Shown one piece after another: positions 28,742 to 41,041 of a stretch of DNA of 64,000 nucleotides (position 1 is its first letter; each line of letters opens with the position of its first letter). A model generated the notes under the pieces. The model searched no databases and was not told the origin of the DNA. It was given only the letters and a program-made list of their open reading frames with translations. The position numbers and the translations under genes are program-made. The DNA comes from Rotaria sordida (taxonomy: Eukaryota > Rotifera > Eurotatoria > Philodinida > Philodinidae): contig CAJNOL010000980.1 of the NCBI GenBank assembly GCA_905250125.1, forward strand, positions 25,342 to 89,341, given 5' to 3'.

Positions 28742-31586
28742 TTATGGATTTATTGACACTTGATCAAGTTTTGGTGGTTTACCCATACATCGACCTATAC
28801 TTGGTAAAATTTCACCTTGAATAGGACCTAAAGAAAAAAAGAATATGTACATTATTATAAATATATGTTAATTTTATGTGTACCATAGGAAACTTTTTCT
28901 CCATCAATCATCATATTTCCACTTGTATCACTTGGTACAATTCGAAATGCACGTATAGGCATCCATTCAACAAAATCATAATCAAGATATTTTCCATCAG
29001 ACATTGTTGTAAATGTTTTAGCAAGATTCATACGTATTGAACTATCAGCACGTATATATTGTAATGTTAAATAACCATCAGATAATGTTGATTTTGTTGA
29101 TGCTATAGTATCTTTTGATATTGAAGCTTTAGATGTAATTAATACATGAGCAAATGGACCATTGATACGACGCCATTTAGTTACTATTGAATCGGTCGGA
29201 ATAGATTCATTGAGTGGTACTAAATGTCGATGAAGTTGAGCAATTGTTGTATTTGGTGTTATCTGATTTGTATTTACTGTATCATCAGCAGCATCATATG
29301 GAATGTAATCAATATAACCATTATAAGTACGAGGTTCTAAATTATAGAAAGCATCAGTTTCGTATAATAATAAGAAAAATATCAAATTAAACTTCAATTT
29401 CATAGATTTGATTTTCTAATCTGAAAAACAAACAGATTTTTTTTCCGACCTGGTATTTAATGAATTTAGTATAAATCAAAGAAAAGTTCTGCAAATATAT
29501 CGTCTATGTATAATCCTGACAGATTGAAGAGCAATCGATCTGTATACAAGGAATAAAAGAAGGATACTTCTATATTTCTTGTATTTCCTGATATTTCTTC
29601 ATGCTTCTCTCTATAACACAGCTGGAGACAGGACAGGACAGAAAAAGTTGTCCTGTGCTCAGATCTGCTCTGTATTTCTCCAAAGTAATGTTTTATTGAG
29701 AATAGAGGTCAGAAGAGCGACGCCCCTCAAGAGGTCGAATTTGTCCTTCTGAAACTAGAAATCATTGCACTATCTATTATGTGTTTATCATTTCGAAAGT
29801 AGTAGTTCATCCTTCTGAAATTCGAATCATTCAACTGAAATGGAAATTTCTAAACTTCTGTTTATTTTGGAAGTACAGATGGATGCTTTTTCTCCTGTTG
29901 TCTATATATCAATAGAATAAACAAATTTACTTACGAATAACGCGTTTGATGGCTTCGACTGTAAATCGAGCTTCACCTAAATAATAACAAAAAAAACAAC
30001 ACTCGTGATAGAAACATGCAAAATTTTATCTTTTGTTTTTTTTTTGGTTACCCAGAAAGCGATACTGTTCGCTATCACAGTCAACATCAGCAACAATAGC
30101 CCATTCAATACAAAGAAAAGAAAATAGTCGTTGTCCATCACAGATATCTACTACAGCCATGTCAAATGGAAGGACATTATATGTAGCAATAATTACAGCA
30201 GCTTGAACAATAAATTTTTCCATTGTTTTCATAATTGGTTGTCTAAAAATAAATTTATTAAATATTAATGTAATCGATCCGCTATATGACGAAATCATAA
30301 GTTACAATCAATCTCTTACTTACTGGCTATAACGTACAATATTTGTTATAAATGCATTGCCAGATCCGCAAGGTAAATGTCCAATAGGTAATTTAAGAGC
30401 TTCTTGCCAATCATCTCTATTCATAAGACCATTTATAACCTTTAATACATAAAAATCATAGAAGAAAGAAACTCAATAAAACATATAAAGTTATTTACTT
30501 CATAAATAAGTCCATCACCAGATGCTAAAACAATACCACTCCAATCAGCAAGTTGTATAGATTGCACATAATCACGAGCGTGACCAGCACGTTCTATAAT
30601 ATCAAATTGATCGATAAATTAAAATAGAACATCTCTTTGCTATTTCACAATTATCAGTAAATTAAACAGTACTATCACATATTTCTTTTTTTTTTTATCT
30701 AAATCACTCTAATATGTTAGACAATTCAAATTAGATATTAAAACATCAGATTAATTGATCAAATTTAATGATATAAATGAGAATTAATAAAATACTATTA
30801 ATAGTGAGATCGTAAGATCCAATTGCTATCAGAATTTTTAATGTTATTCGAGAATCTATAACATATTAAGGTTCTCACAATAACGTTCGTGCAAAGCAAA
30901 TTTTAATCAATTATTATTATCCTATTTTCTTTTCAAACCTGTTATAATGATATGATAAGTAAATTCTGCTTCACTCCATACACCAATAACATATTCCATA
31001 ACAAGACGATAAGCTTTGCCAGCACCACCAGCTGGATTAACAAAAACAAGAGCACGTTTATCACGTTTTGTTGTCACAATATCAACTATAACATTTGAAA
31101 ACAACCAAACAAACCAATATTTATTGATTTCCAAAAAAAAGTTTTTTTTTTACAAAACTTACGAGGAAGATTACGTCTTAAATAAATAGCATTTGCTATA
31201 TAATAATTCCATCGTGTAACGACAGCTAAATTACTTTCATAGTCATTAAGTTTTGCATATGTCAATAGTAATTGTGAACGTTGTAGAGTTAGTTTTTTAG
31301 AAAATGTTCCAATAATACCTTTTGGTTTCCGTAATGAATATAAATATATATTTAAATGACATTTTATTGGATCTTTATTATCTTTCATACATAAACATCC
31401 ATAAATATCATCAATTGATATCAATTGGGTATTATTATCTAATACTGATCGTTCTTGATTATCATTATTTGGTAAAGAAATTGAAAGCATAGTTGTTGAA
31501 AATTTAACAATATATGGTTTAGATGATTGATCCTGAAGAAAAAAAGTATCTTGTATATCAATTGATCTGGATTCACTTTCTGCCAT
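28742..31586 (-). CDS. SPHK: sphingosine kinase (DAGK-family lipid kinase)
   Basis: Eight exons (31586-31163, 31085-30939, 30593-30499, 30439-30324, 30242-30052, 29976-29935, 29336-28884, 28827-28742) keep frame and give 517 residues. The enzyme phosphorylates sphingosine to sphingosine 1-phosphate. The DAGK catalytic signatures are in order: the nucleotide-binding FVNPAGGAGKA (about 155-166), ITERAGHARDYV, the SGDGLIYEVINGL block (214-227) and LPIGHLPCGSGNAF (239-252). The C-terminus has the sphingosine-kinase ending VDGE-like IDGEKVSYGPIQGEILP. There is no signal peptide; the N-terminal region about 1-140 is a lipid-binding-like domain. The acceptor TTTTAG lies seven bases before ATG. The macroH2A gene ends 294 bp upstream on the same strand. 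Confidence 0.9.
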
Positions 31587-31879
31587 TTTATGTCTAAAAT
31601 AAGAATAATATCAATAACAAAAGTTTTGTTTGTTTGTTTGTTTTTTCAAATAAAATTTATTTATTATTTCAATAACCATACGATATACAGTATATATGTA
31701 TATATATATATTAAAAGCATAAAATCAGAAAGTATACAAAAAGAAACCAAAACACAAAAGCAGTGGTTTACATAAAATTTACCACATATAATCACAAAAA
31801 ATAAACAATCAAAGCATACAATAGTCAATAGAATAATACATCACTGTTGCTTGCCTTAACTATAATTCATATTTTGTTA

Positions 31880-33410
31880 TCATTCAACCATACGTTGCAA
31901 TTCAGTTGTATAAACATTAACACTTTCAGCATCGTATAAAACAAAAAATACTTGTTGAATATTTGTTGTTGCTGTTTGTCGAAAATATTTTGATAAAGCA
32001 GCAAGAATTGTTTGTGCAGCCGTTTGTTTTGGAAAACCAGCACTTAAATAAATAGAACTTAATTTTTTCGAGAATAATTTTAAAATTATACATACCGTCC
32101 ACTACTAATACTTGGTAAAGCTACTGATGTAAGACCTTGTTGATCAGCTAAAGTTAAAATATTTAAAGTGGCTTTATCAAGTTCTCCAATGGATTCATCT
32201 TGTTGAGCAGCATTCCATTTTGGTGAATGAACAGGAATTAAATGTGAAGCAGATAAATTTGGTGCATTACTTATAGCCACTAGATAGAAAAAAAACGCCT
32301 AAGAGAAAAAGAAACCTAAATTATTCCATTTTACCATCGCCCGCATTTGGTATTGTTGCATTTTTAGCTGCTTGAGCTACAGCATCTCGAAGTTGTTGTC
32401 CTCCTGCTTTAGCCAAAGCATTACCTATTATTCCAATTTAGAGGAAAAAAATTCATTTACAAAAAAAAAAAAAAAAGAAAGATTTCTTCAAATATACTAA
32501 CCAACTTCACCACCCATATAAAATGAATCATTTGTTGGAAGAACAATAGCATCAGCTTTAATATTAACAATACTTCCTTGAACAACAGTTAACTAAAATA
32601 ATATTATTATAGATATTTTTTTGTTTCTATATTTTAAATGCATCATTATTTACTTTTTGTCCACGAATAAGAACACGTTCAGAAAGTGTTGTTACTGCAG
32701 TACCTTTAAGTGCAGCAGCCTAAATATTTACATATGAATTTAAATAGATTATAATTTATCCTTAAATAAACCTTTGATGATGGTGTACCCAATACATTAA
32801 AACTTCCTTGACCTTTTTTCTTTAAAGTCGGTTTATGTAAACTTGTCTTAGCAGTATTACCAGTGGATGATACATTTTTTTTTGTTCCTCGTGATATTGA
32901 TGATTTATTTTGAATTTTACCAGTAATTTTAGAAAAAAGAGCAAGATGAATATTCGGAAGTACTCCACTATCAGGCAATATACAATTACTAAGTAACTAA
33001 ATCAAAAAAGAAAAACAAACAAGTTCAATTTCATTGTCTTTTAAATTCTTTTTGTTTTCTTACTCGATTTAATTCATAATCATTAGCATAAGCAAGTAAA
33101 ATATGTCTTGGTATAATACGAGTACGACGACAATCACGTGCAGCATTACCACTTAATTCAAGTAATTCAGCTATAGACAAAAATTTTATATTGATGTTCT
33201 TGTTTTTTCTTTTTGCTTTTACTGATATATATATATATACATACCAACAAGGTATTCAATGACAGCTGATAAATAAACGGATGCACCTTGTGTTATTCGT
33301 TTCGGAGCACTTGGAAGTGATCGAAGTTGACGATGTATACGTGATACTGGAAAAATGATACCAGCACGAGTTGCACGTGATAATCTTGCCTTTTTTGATT
33401 TTGGAGTCAT
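31880..33410 (-). CDS. MACROH2A: histone macroH2A
   Basis: Eight exons (33410-33245, 33170-33064, 32996-32772, 32719-32654, 32592-32502, 32424-32335, 32279-32096, 32042-31880) keep frame and give 363 residues, matching the usual 369-372. Residues 1-120 are an H2A histone fold ([18 protein letters not shown], then [13 protein letters not shown] and [17 protein letters not shown]). A Lys/Ser-rich linker (about 121-165) leads to a macro domain (about 180-363) with [24 protein letters not shown] and a complete C-terminus. The protein replaces H2A in nucleosomes, marks repressed chromatin, and its macro domain binds ADP-ribose in some isoforms. One splice form is modelled; no second exon for the isoform-switching part of the macro domain was found. 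Confidence 0.95.
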
Positions 33411-34246
33411 TTTTATTTTAATAAAAAGTTACAAAATAATTAGCTTCTGTTTTTTTTTCTAATTATTAGAATTTATCTAAAAATTATAATATTCTATTTT
33501 TACATTTAGAATAATTGATAACAAAAAAAAACCCTAACTTTTTGAAATAATGTTCACTATCGTTTTTATTGCGGTTTTATATTTTTCTTCTGTTGTTGAC
33601 TGGAATTGCAAAATATAGTTGTAATTTTTTGTTTTGTATACCTTTTACTTGCTTTCCTTTCCTTTCCTTTAGTAAATATTACATACAACGAATCAAAAAT
33701 CGTTTGATTATCGTTCAATATGACTATATATTCTTTGACATCTGGAGGTCACTAGTAACTGGAATGAATTTGTATAATAATTAAAAATTTAAAACTTTAG
33801 CCAAAACCAAAAACAATTATGTTCGTTCATAATCAGTTTGTATTGTAGAGATAGTCAATTATAGTTTCTCGTTAAAATTTATTTTCTGTCTTTTATTATT
33901 AAACAATGAATTTAAAAAAAAAATATTTTTTTTTCAGTATTTCCATGCACATCTTTGCCGTTCTCAGAATGCTTGTTTTTTTTTACTTATAGAGAAAAAA
34001 ACATATTCATAAAATATAACATACTTAAAAATATATTACGGAATATATGAGAAGTACATTTTTTCTGTCCTCCGATAAAATTAAAATATGAGAGGAAGGA
34101 CAGATGACAAATGTGTGTACAAAAAATATAAAATTTACATGTTTTAAAATATGCTTTTTCATTTCTTATTTTGTATTCACCAACGCAATAAGTCACTCTT
34201 TTTTTTTTTTTAATTTTTTATTATAGATTAAATAACTTGTTGGAAA
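33411..34246. other. divergent intergenic region (macroH2A / small secreted protein)
   Basis: The 836-bp gap separates divergently oriented genes and should contain both promoters. It is AT-rich with long T tracts and no motif I can assign. At 34225-34226 an AG after a T-rich tract (TTTTTTATTATAG) lies 20 bases before the downstream ATG and looks like a splice acceptor. Confidence 0.5.
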
Positions 34247-34600
34247 ATGAAATTTTTTATCTTTTCAATTGTTTTATTGATTGGATCGAATTTGATAATA
34301 TCAATGGCACAAACTAAAATTCCTAAATGTATTCAAAAAATGATTGATAATATCTTAGCTGAACCAGTTTGGAATCCACCAGCTAGTATTACGAAATATT
34401 CATATCTTGATAAAATAACGTATTTAGTGACCAGTGATTGTTGTGATCAATATATTAGTCTTTATGATGAATCGTGCAATTATATTTGTGCTCCATCAGG
34501 TGGAAAAACAGGCCAAGGTGATCGACGATGTATGAATTTTTATGACAAGGCAAAATTACTTGGTAAAGTTTGGTCAGATGAACGACCACATGGAAAATAA
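34247..34600 (+). CDS. small intronless secreted protein of a bacterial DUF family (DUF6970-like)
   Basis: A single uninterrupted frame of 117 residues. Residues 1-20 are a signal peptide (MKFFIFSIVLLIGSNLIIS). The mature part starts CIQKMIDNILAEPVWNPPA and continues with YLVTSDCCDQYISLYD, ICAPSGGKTGQGD and a conserved aromatic/basic end (KVWSDER). By memory this arrangement (CI-K-I, NPPA-I-KY-Y, DCCDQ, LYD, IC-P-GG-TG-GD) is that of small secreted or lipoprotein-like proteins common in Bacteroidetes, annotated as DUF6970. Function is unknown. The lack of introns beside intron-rich neighbours, plus bacterial-type family, suggests horizontal transfer. It is nonetheless adapted: AT-rich codons and a nearby splice acceptor. 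Confidence 0.75.
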   Translation: MKFFIFSIVLLIGSNLIISMAQTKIPKCIQKMIDNILAEPVWNPPASITKYSYLDKITYLVTSDCCDQYISLYDESCNYICAPSGGKTGQGDRRCMNFYDKAKLLGKVWSDERPHGK

Positions 34601-34953
34601 ATAAATATTCATTATTATATATATATATATGAAATCGTGATTAAAAACTAATAAGTCCTGTGATATTTTTTTGTGAAAGAGGTTAAAATATTTTAAAAAA
34701 TTAAACAAATAAAAATATTATGTTTTACCTTAGAGATTTGTTTACCAAGGGTTGTAATTTTCCAAAGATATATCGATTACATTGGACTTCAAAACTCAAG
34801 GAACACATCATTAAGAAAAATTCTTTTTTTTGTATGACTAATATATTGATTAAAATAATTCTCAATCCTTTGGAATATTATCTTTATCATCTAAATCACC
34901 TATCTGATGTTTACATAGATTAGAATAATACTTTCATATATATATATATGTAA
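34601..34953. other. intergenic spacer downstream of the small secreted gene
   Basis: AT-rich, including an (AT)n run at about 34617-34631 and another at about 34938-34950 next to the foldback element. No gene is seen. Confidence 0.5.
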
Positions 34954-35513
34954 CAAGGGAAGTCCTCTAAATCATAAGTCACTTTTGAATCGAGACTACG
35001 TGTGTTACGTAGACCCGAGTGAGCTACGAATATTCTGAAAAGAGTTCGTACCCTAAGCTTATTGCTACGGAGATACTACATTTTTACGGGATTTTTTACA
35101 ATGAATGTGATGATCATCCTCAAGAAAACTAATTTTCAAATTTCGATTTGAAACTTTGTACAGAGGCAGACCTAGCAAGAGTAGTTTATTGTGAAAGTAT
35201 CAAGTCTTTTGATTTGCTTCTATCCTGTAATAAGAATATCAATTCTACCGATGTGTATGGTCGATGAAGAAGACACACTTTTACTATAGCCGTATCTTAG
35301 GATATGAACAATGAAAAGATCTGAATCAGTTATTTTGATGTTTCTTAGAGGAGCCACGAACTTCTACTGAAAAAATATCATAAAAATGCAGTATCTCCGC
35401 TACAATAAGCTAAGGACACGAACTGTTTTCAGGATAGTCATAGCTCACTTGAATCTACATAATTCACGTAGTCTCGACACAGAAATGACTTAATGAGTTT
35501 GAAGAGGCCCCCG
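34954..35513. mobile_element. foldback element, about 560 bp
   Basis: The left arm (34954-35100) and the reverse complement of the right arm (about 35370-35513) match over about 145 bases with few gaps. Shared blocks are CGAGACTACGTG, GTGAGCTA, AGTTCGT, AGCTTATTG and CGGAGATACT. The interior (35100-35370) is noncoding. A second foldback begins about 145 bases further on. Confidence 0.75.
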
Positions 35514-35656
35514 TAAGATGTGCTACAAGATTAACAAAGAAGATCATTAGGGTTAGTCTGAAATCGATTTCTTTTGAAAGGCAAAATTGCGTTGGAAACA
35601 TTGCTAACCAGAAAATTTCTTCAGCTGTTCTCTTCCAAATTTCAATGATTTTTTAC

Positions 35657-36123
35657 TGATAGATACTATATAGTGTTCTAATATAAACTCTAAAAGGATT
35701 TCAGTTTCTATTGAGATTTGACTAAGCTATCGCATTTGGATATTAAACTTTGCACATATAGAAAACTCAACTGGACTAGCTTTCATAAAAGAAACCTCAG
35801 AAGTTTTGAACAAAATCGCTTCAAGATATGAAGTTTTCTAAAAATGCATGTTGTATCGACTATTCACGAAAAAAAGGATCACTATCTTCTCATGTCTCGA
35901 AAAGATTTTGTTCAGAATTTCTGAGTTTTTCTATGGAAGCTAGTTTAGTCGAGTTCTCTCTATGCACAAAGTATCAGATTGAAATTCGAAAATACGAATT
36001 TTTTAAAAAACTTCAGCCCTCTAGGAAATAGACATATAAAAAATACGATAGCTTACTCAAATCTCAATAGGAACTCAAATCCTATAAAGATTTTTATTAG
36101 AACACTATGTAGTATCTATAAGC
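35657..36123. mobile_element. foldback element, about 470 bp
   Basis: Left arm about 35657-35830; right arm about 35890-36123, inverted. Shared blocks include AGATACTA followed by TAGTGTTCTAATA, TATTGAGATTTGA, TAAGCTATCG and CAGAA-TT-TGAACAAAATC. The arms nearly meet, leaving a short loop, so it reads as one long imperfect palindrome. Its sequence differs from the neighbouring foldback. The short frames inside are noncoding. Confidence 0.75.
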
Positions 36124-38308
36124 AAAAAACCATTGGAATTGGAAGGAAGCAGATGAAAAGATTCTCTCGTGAATCAAAAGTCCATAGTGTAGAATTTTTT
36201 CTTATCTTTGACCGTACAATATTTTACTTTTAATATTAGTTTATCTTTAGCATACACTTCAAAACATTTGTTATCTTCAGAAAAATAAAAATAAATACCG
36301 ATCGGCAAATAAATAGATATTCATCTTTGAACTTTATGCCGTGTAAAGAATCTAATTTTCTACTGTTGTGTTTGAATTAACACATCTATTGAATAATGTG
36401 TTATAAACGAGAATGACTTATCTTTTTGATTTATAGTTCATATCATTTAAATATTCTTCAAAAATTATCTGTAATAATTTTTATCTTTATTTTTTTGTTG
36501 TTGATAGTTCATTCTAGACAATTATGATTCTACCGTGTTGACTAAACACAATGAGGTATTATAATAAACGAACAAAAAACAAAAAAAAAAAGATGGAAGA
36601 AAAAAAAATGCATACAACGTTTGTTTCACGCACCATCAAGAACTGTTCTATAAAGAGAACACACATACAAATAAGGAAAATAGAATAACATCAAGATCAA
36701 AAAAGTCAATGAATGAGTAATAATTTGACTAATTCAATCCTAATTGGAACCACACACAAATACGCTCAAGCACATCACAGCATTAGAAAAAAAAAAAAGA
36801 AGAACCGAATAATGACGAAGAAAACAAAACATAGAAGAAAGAAAAAAAAAGCACCTATTGTCAATATGAAACATAAGATCATAATGAACAATTTTTATGG
36901 AAGAAATGTATCGTTTTTTTCTATTTGCTACTTTATGTTAAACACATGTATATATGTATATATATATAACCCATCTGAACAAAATACACGGCACACTTAA
37001 TTTTTTGTTTTGTTGCTGTTGATCAGTTCTCTTTAGAATTGTTATTTGATCTCATATTTAACTTTGTCGAAAAGTTTTAGCTCTATAGAATTCATTGTAA
37101 AAAAAAATGTTTTACATACACATGTACTATTGAAAATGAAAATTTATTATTTTCTTTGTCTCTTTTAATAACCGAATAAGGCGAATTTTGTAGATGATTG
37201 GTTATAGTGTTTTAAGATTGTTTTGTGATAATTTTCATTGCACAATATTAAAAAACAAATTCATCAATCAACAGTTAATGTCATTAAATAAAGAGAGATT
37301 AAAAAAAGACTCAACAAGGCAACAATAAAGTTTCATTTCAATAGCACATGAATATATTTTATAGTTTTCTTTTTAACGAATTCTTATTCTATAGAACTAA
37401 AACTTTCAGAGAAAGTTTGAGTAATAATTGATATATCTTTAGCATCAATATGAAATCAACAATGAATTCAATAAACAAAAAATTAAGTTTACTCCGTTTA
37501 ACAATAAGGACACATACAAATGGAAAAGCAGGAAAAAAAAACATGAAAGACAAATTTTCGTTTCTTCGCCATCACTAGATTTATAGTAAATTCTAATATA
37601 TATATACATTTGATTTAGAAGTGTAAGTTTTGTCAAAAATGAAAAAAATGCAAATAAGCCACATATATCGTCGTTGCTTGTTTATATGAGTACAACTAAA
37701 TACATAAATTTTATATTTAGAACAATATTCGAAACGAAGGTAAAAAAATTATTCTTTCACTTTCTATTGAATATCTACCGTTAAAAAATCCCTGAATCGT
37801 ACTTCGAAACTTTGAGTTCAACTTGTCGAACTTGATATACATAATAATAGAAACTTCGAATACCTATATGATTCTTTTTCTTTTTCGTAGGATTTATTTT
37901 TGACAATTGTAATGTCTAGTAAACGAAAATTATTAATCGAATAGTCATATACCATGAAATAAAAAAGAAGAAAAGATCAGTACCATTCAATATCTTTTCA
38001 CTTTCGTCATTAGATGTATTTTCATCATTGTTACATGATCTTAACTTATATAATATCTCTGGACATGTAAGCTATTGCTAATTTTCGGAGTTAAAAAAAG
38101 CGGGATTCCACAGATCTCTAGTGTGAAACACTTTTGACTTAAGTAATGATAAAGTGTCAAGTCCTGATTAAAATGCTATATTCATCTAACAGTTAAAATC
38201 CACAAGTTTTTAGCGTAATACATGTCTATCGCTTCAAATCGATTAGCATATGGCATATAGAATGTTGTATTAGTATTAGAACTGTAACTTACAATTGATT
38301 ATATATTT
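36124..38308. other. AT-rich intergenic region
   Basis: No gene is supported. The frame at 36713-37000 is a Lys-rich low-complexity translation of A tracts. It lies downstream of the minus-strand L3MBTL2-like gene. Confidence 0.55.
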
Positions 38309-41041
38309 TTAACTAAGTCGTTTTCGTTTATTTGATTTTCGACTATTCGATTTTTTTGTACGAGTTTTAGTTGATTCTTAAAAACAAAACAAATAGAAAT
38401 ATTTAATTCATTTTTGATTTTGTATGTTGTTTTTATTTTAAATAAAATATACCTGAATTATCTTGTTCAGGTTGTTTTGGTGGTTCTAATTTATAACCAA
38501 CAAGTTCACACCAACCAATTGGATAAATATTTGGTGATTGACAATCAATCCATTGTTCAAAATCTTCACCCCAACCATCAAAATGAACACGAATAAGACT
38601 ATCAGCTATTTCTGCAATTGTAGCTACGCATACTAAATGTGGTGCCATCATATCAACAGCTTCTATTTTCATGCCAACAGAAAATAGATTTATAGTTTTT
38701 TTCTTTAAAAAATATTTTTCTATGTATTTATTTATATTAAATAATAATTATATATAATTTACTTTAATAATTTGAAAAAGATCTTTTGGTGCATAAACTG
38801 AATTAGTTTCAAGTAAATATTTATCCCATTGAAATTCACCATGATAACCTAAAAGAAAGTTAAATAATTAATAACAAAGAAAAAAAAAATTATATTGAGA
38901 ATATCTACGAATTGGTGGTGATAATGGAATTTTATTTAATTTGCAAAAATTTATTGGAAATATAAGACGTGAACTTGTATGATAACAAAACCAATCAGAA
39001 CCATCTTCAACATTTGATCCATCAATTGATAACATAAAATAACCATCTTTGAATACCTATGAAAATTTCAAAAATAAATTATCAAAAAACTGGAGCTGTT
39101 AAATCATCACCTAGTTACAACAATTTTTAAATCTTCATTTTTTTTTCGATATTCAAATCGCATGAAATTTTCAGCCTTATATCATAAACTTTTCGAGAGA
39201 TATTCAATTGATAGAACACATCAGACTGCAGTGCTCTAGATTTTCAATTTATACTTTTTATGTAGAGAAAAAAGAATCGCAGACCTTCTATATATTAGAA
39301 GTGTTTTCTTTATTTAATAATAAAACAGCTTAATTCAGAAAAACTAGCTCTACAAATTTACATGCGAGTAATTGACTATAATGAAACTCGTTCGCGAATT
39401 TTGGAATATGCGATCAAAAAAAAACATAAACAGAGAAAAAGATTTTCCGTTTTTTTCTTCTGAAAAATAGCATATTTTTCAAGCAGATAGTGATAGAAAA
39501 ATGAGGTACTAAATAAAAAACCTTCTAACTAAAGATTATGAAATGTTATGATTTACTTTTACAACTGTTGCGGGACAAATACGAGACATTTCTAATGGAT
39601 CAACTGCTTCTAATTTTTGACCTTCTTTAAATTGTTCTTCATCTGATACTGGTATTTCAACCTAAATAGAAAATTTTTTAATAATATTTAATAAAACAAA
39701 AATTATTTTTCCTTTATTATTATTACTTTATAAAAATAATCTGCTGTTGGAACATTTGCTGGATATGAATCTGTTTCAATCATTTTTGTTATTTCATTCT
39801 TATATTCTAAATTTTAACAAATATTTTTAAAAAAAATTACTAAAAATATAGCCATTCTTACCTGCAGTAGCTTCTAATTCATGTCCAATCACTTGCGACC
39901 AACCTAGAGGATGAATTAATTCAGATGTATGATGTACCCAAAAATGTTCGCCTGCAGTCTAAATATAATAAAAACGAAAGAAAAAAAAAATACTTGAAAT
40001 TTCATGAATAAAATCTATAATATAAATTTTCTTCTTACATTTTCATAATTAATTCTTAATCGACCACCAATCTAAAAAAAGAATCTTTTATAAATCTTAA
40101 TCAATAAAATTTTTAATTACATACAACTTCAGATATTTTTCCAATACGCATTGTTGATACACGATATTTATCAATAACTTCAACAATCATATTCTTTTTA
40201 AATGGACAACGAAGTGATAATTGTATCTAATTTATATATAAAAAAAATTTATTCTTTTTTGTTATTGATTTGTTCGTTTTTGTTTTTGTTACTTTCTGAC
40301 GAAAATTATCTGGTAATGTTTTTGATCCGACAAGTTTATTGATTAAAAAAGTTTTCCAATCAGTTTGTCGATGTTCAATACCTTAAAAAGTAAATATTTA
40401 TTAATAAAAAAAAAATCAAAAATCAAATTAGAAAGAATTTTTCTTTTGATTTTTTTTTACTTCTTGGTGGTGCTAATTTAACACCATTTTGTCCACACCA
40501 ACCAACACAATGAACATCTTTATTACATAAATTACACCAAAAATCCATTGATGGATCATCACCACAACCTTCATAACGTAATAATGCTAAATAACCTTCG
40601 ACACGAACAATAGATGCAAACCAAAAAACTTTTTCTTTTATATCATTTGCATTACTACCACAATCTGTATTAATTACTTCAAGTTTCATTCCAGGTGTTA
40701 ACTGTGTCCACATATCATATAATGGTGTCTGAATATAAGTAAAGAAAAAAAATATACATATATATATTCGATCAAAACAGAAAATCTATTGAATTTTTTA
40801 CATGAGGAAAATAACTGACTGGTGCTGCATGTGAATCAGTTGTTTTTAAATAACTACCCCAATTAAAAGAAGCTGTTGTGTCAGCTTTACAAAAAAAACA
40901 AAAATAAAAAAAAAAATGATCAGAATTATGAGAATATATACCTGATGTGGTTGGAACAGTATTACCATTTGCATGAGGTGAAGTCGTATTATTTGGTATT
41001 AGAGATGGAATAGATACCGTTTCATCAGATGTTGCCGACAT
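38309..41041 (-). CDS. L3MBTL2: L3MBTL2-like Polycomb-group protein with four MBT repeats
   Basis: Thirteen exons (41041-40942, 40884-40802, 40728-40461, 40381-40293, 40226-40125, 40071-40039, 39958-39862, 39806-39727, 39661-39557, 39056-38909, 38848-38763, 38702-38453, 38376-38309) keep frame and give 502 residues. Four MBT repeats follow one another: FNWGSYL to VKLAPPR, the SIEHRQTDWKTFL repeat, the WFCYHTSSRLIFPINFC repeat, and one ending IYPIGWCELVGYKLEPP. Order, linkers and C-terminal basic tail (TKKSNSRKSNKRKRLS, probable NLS) fit L3MBTL2, a methyl-lysine reader of a noncanonical PRC1 complex. Only about 35 residues precede repeat 1, so the vertebrate FCS zinc finger is absent. The exon 12 acceptor (TTTTTTAAAG) is the least certain join. 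Confidence 0.88.

Noticed and set aside
36713..37000. Lys-rich 95-codon frame
   Set aside because: Low-complexity translation of A tracts.
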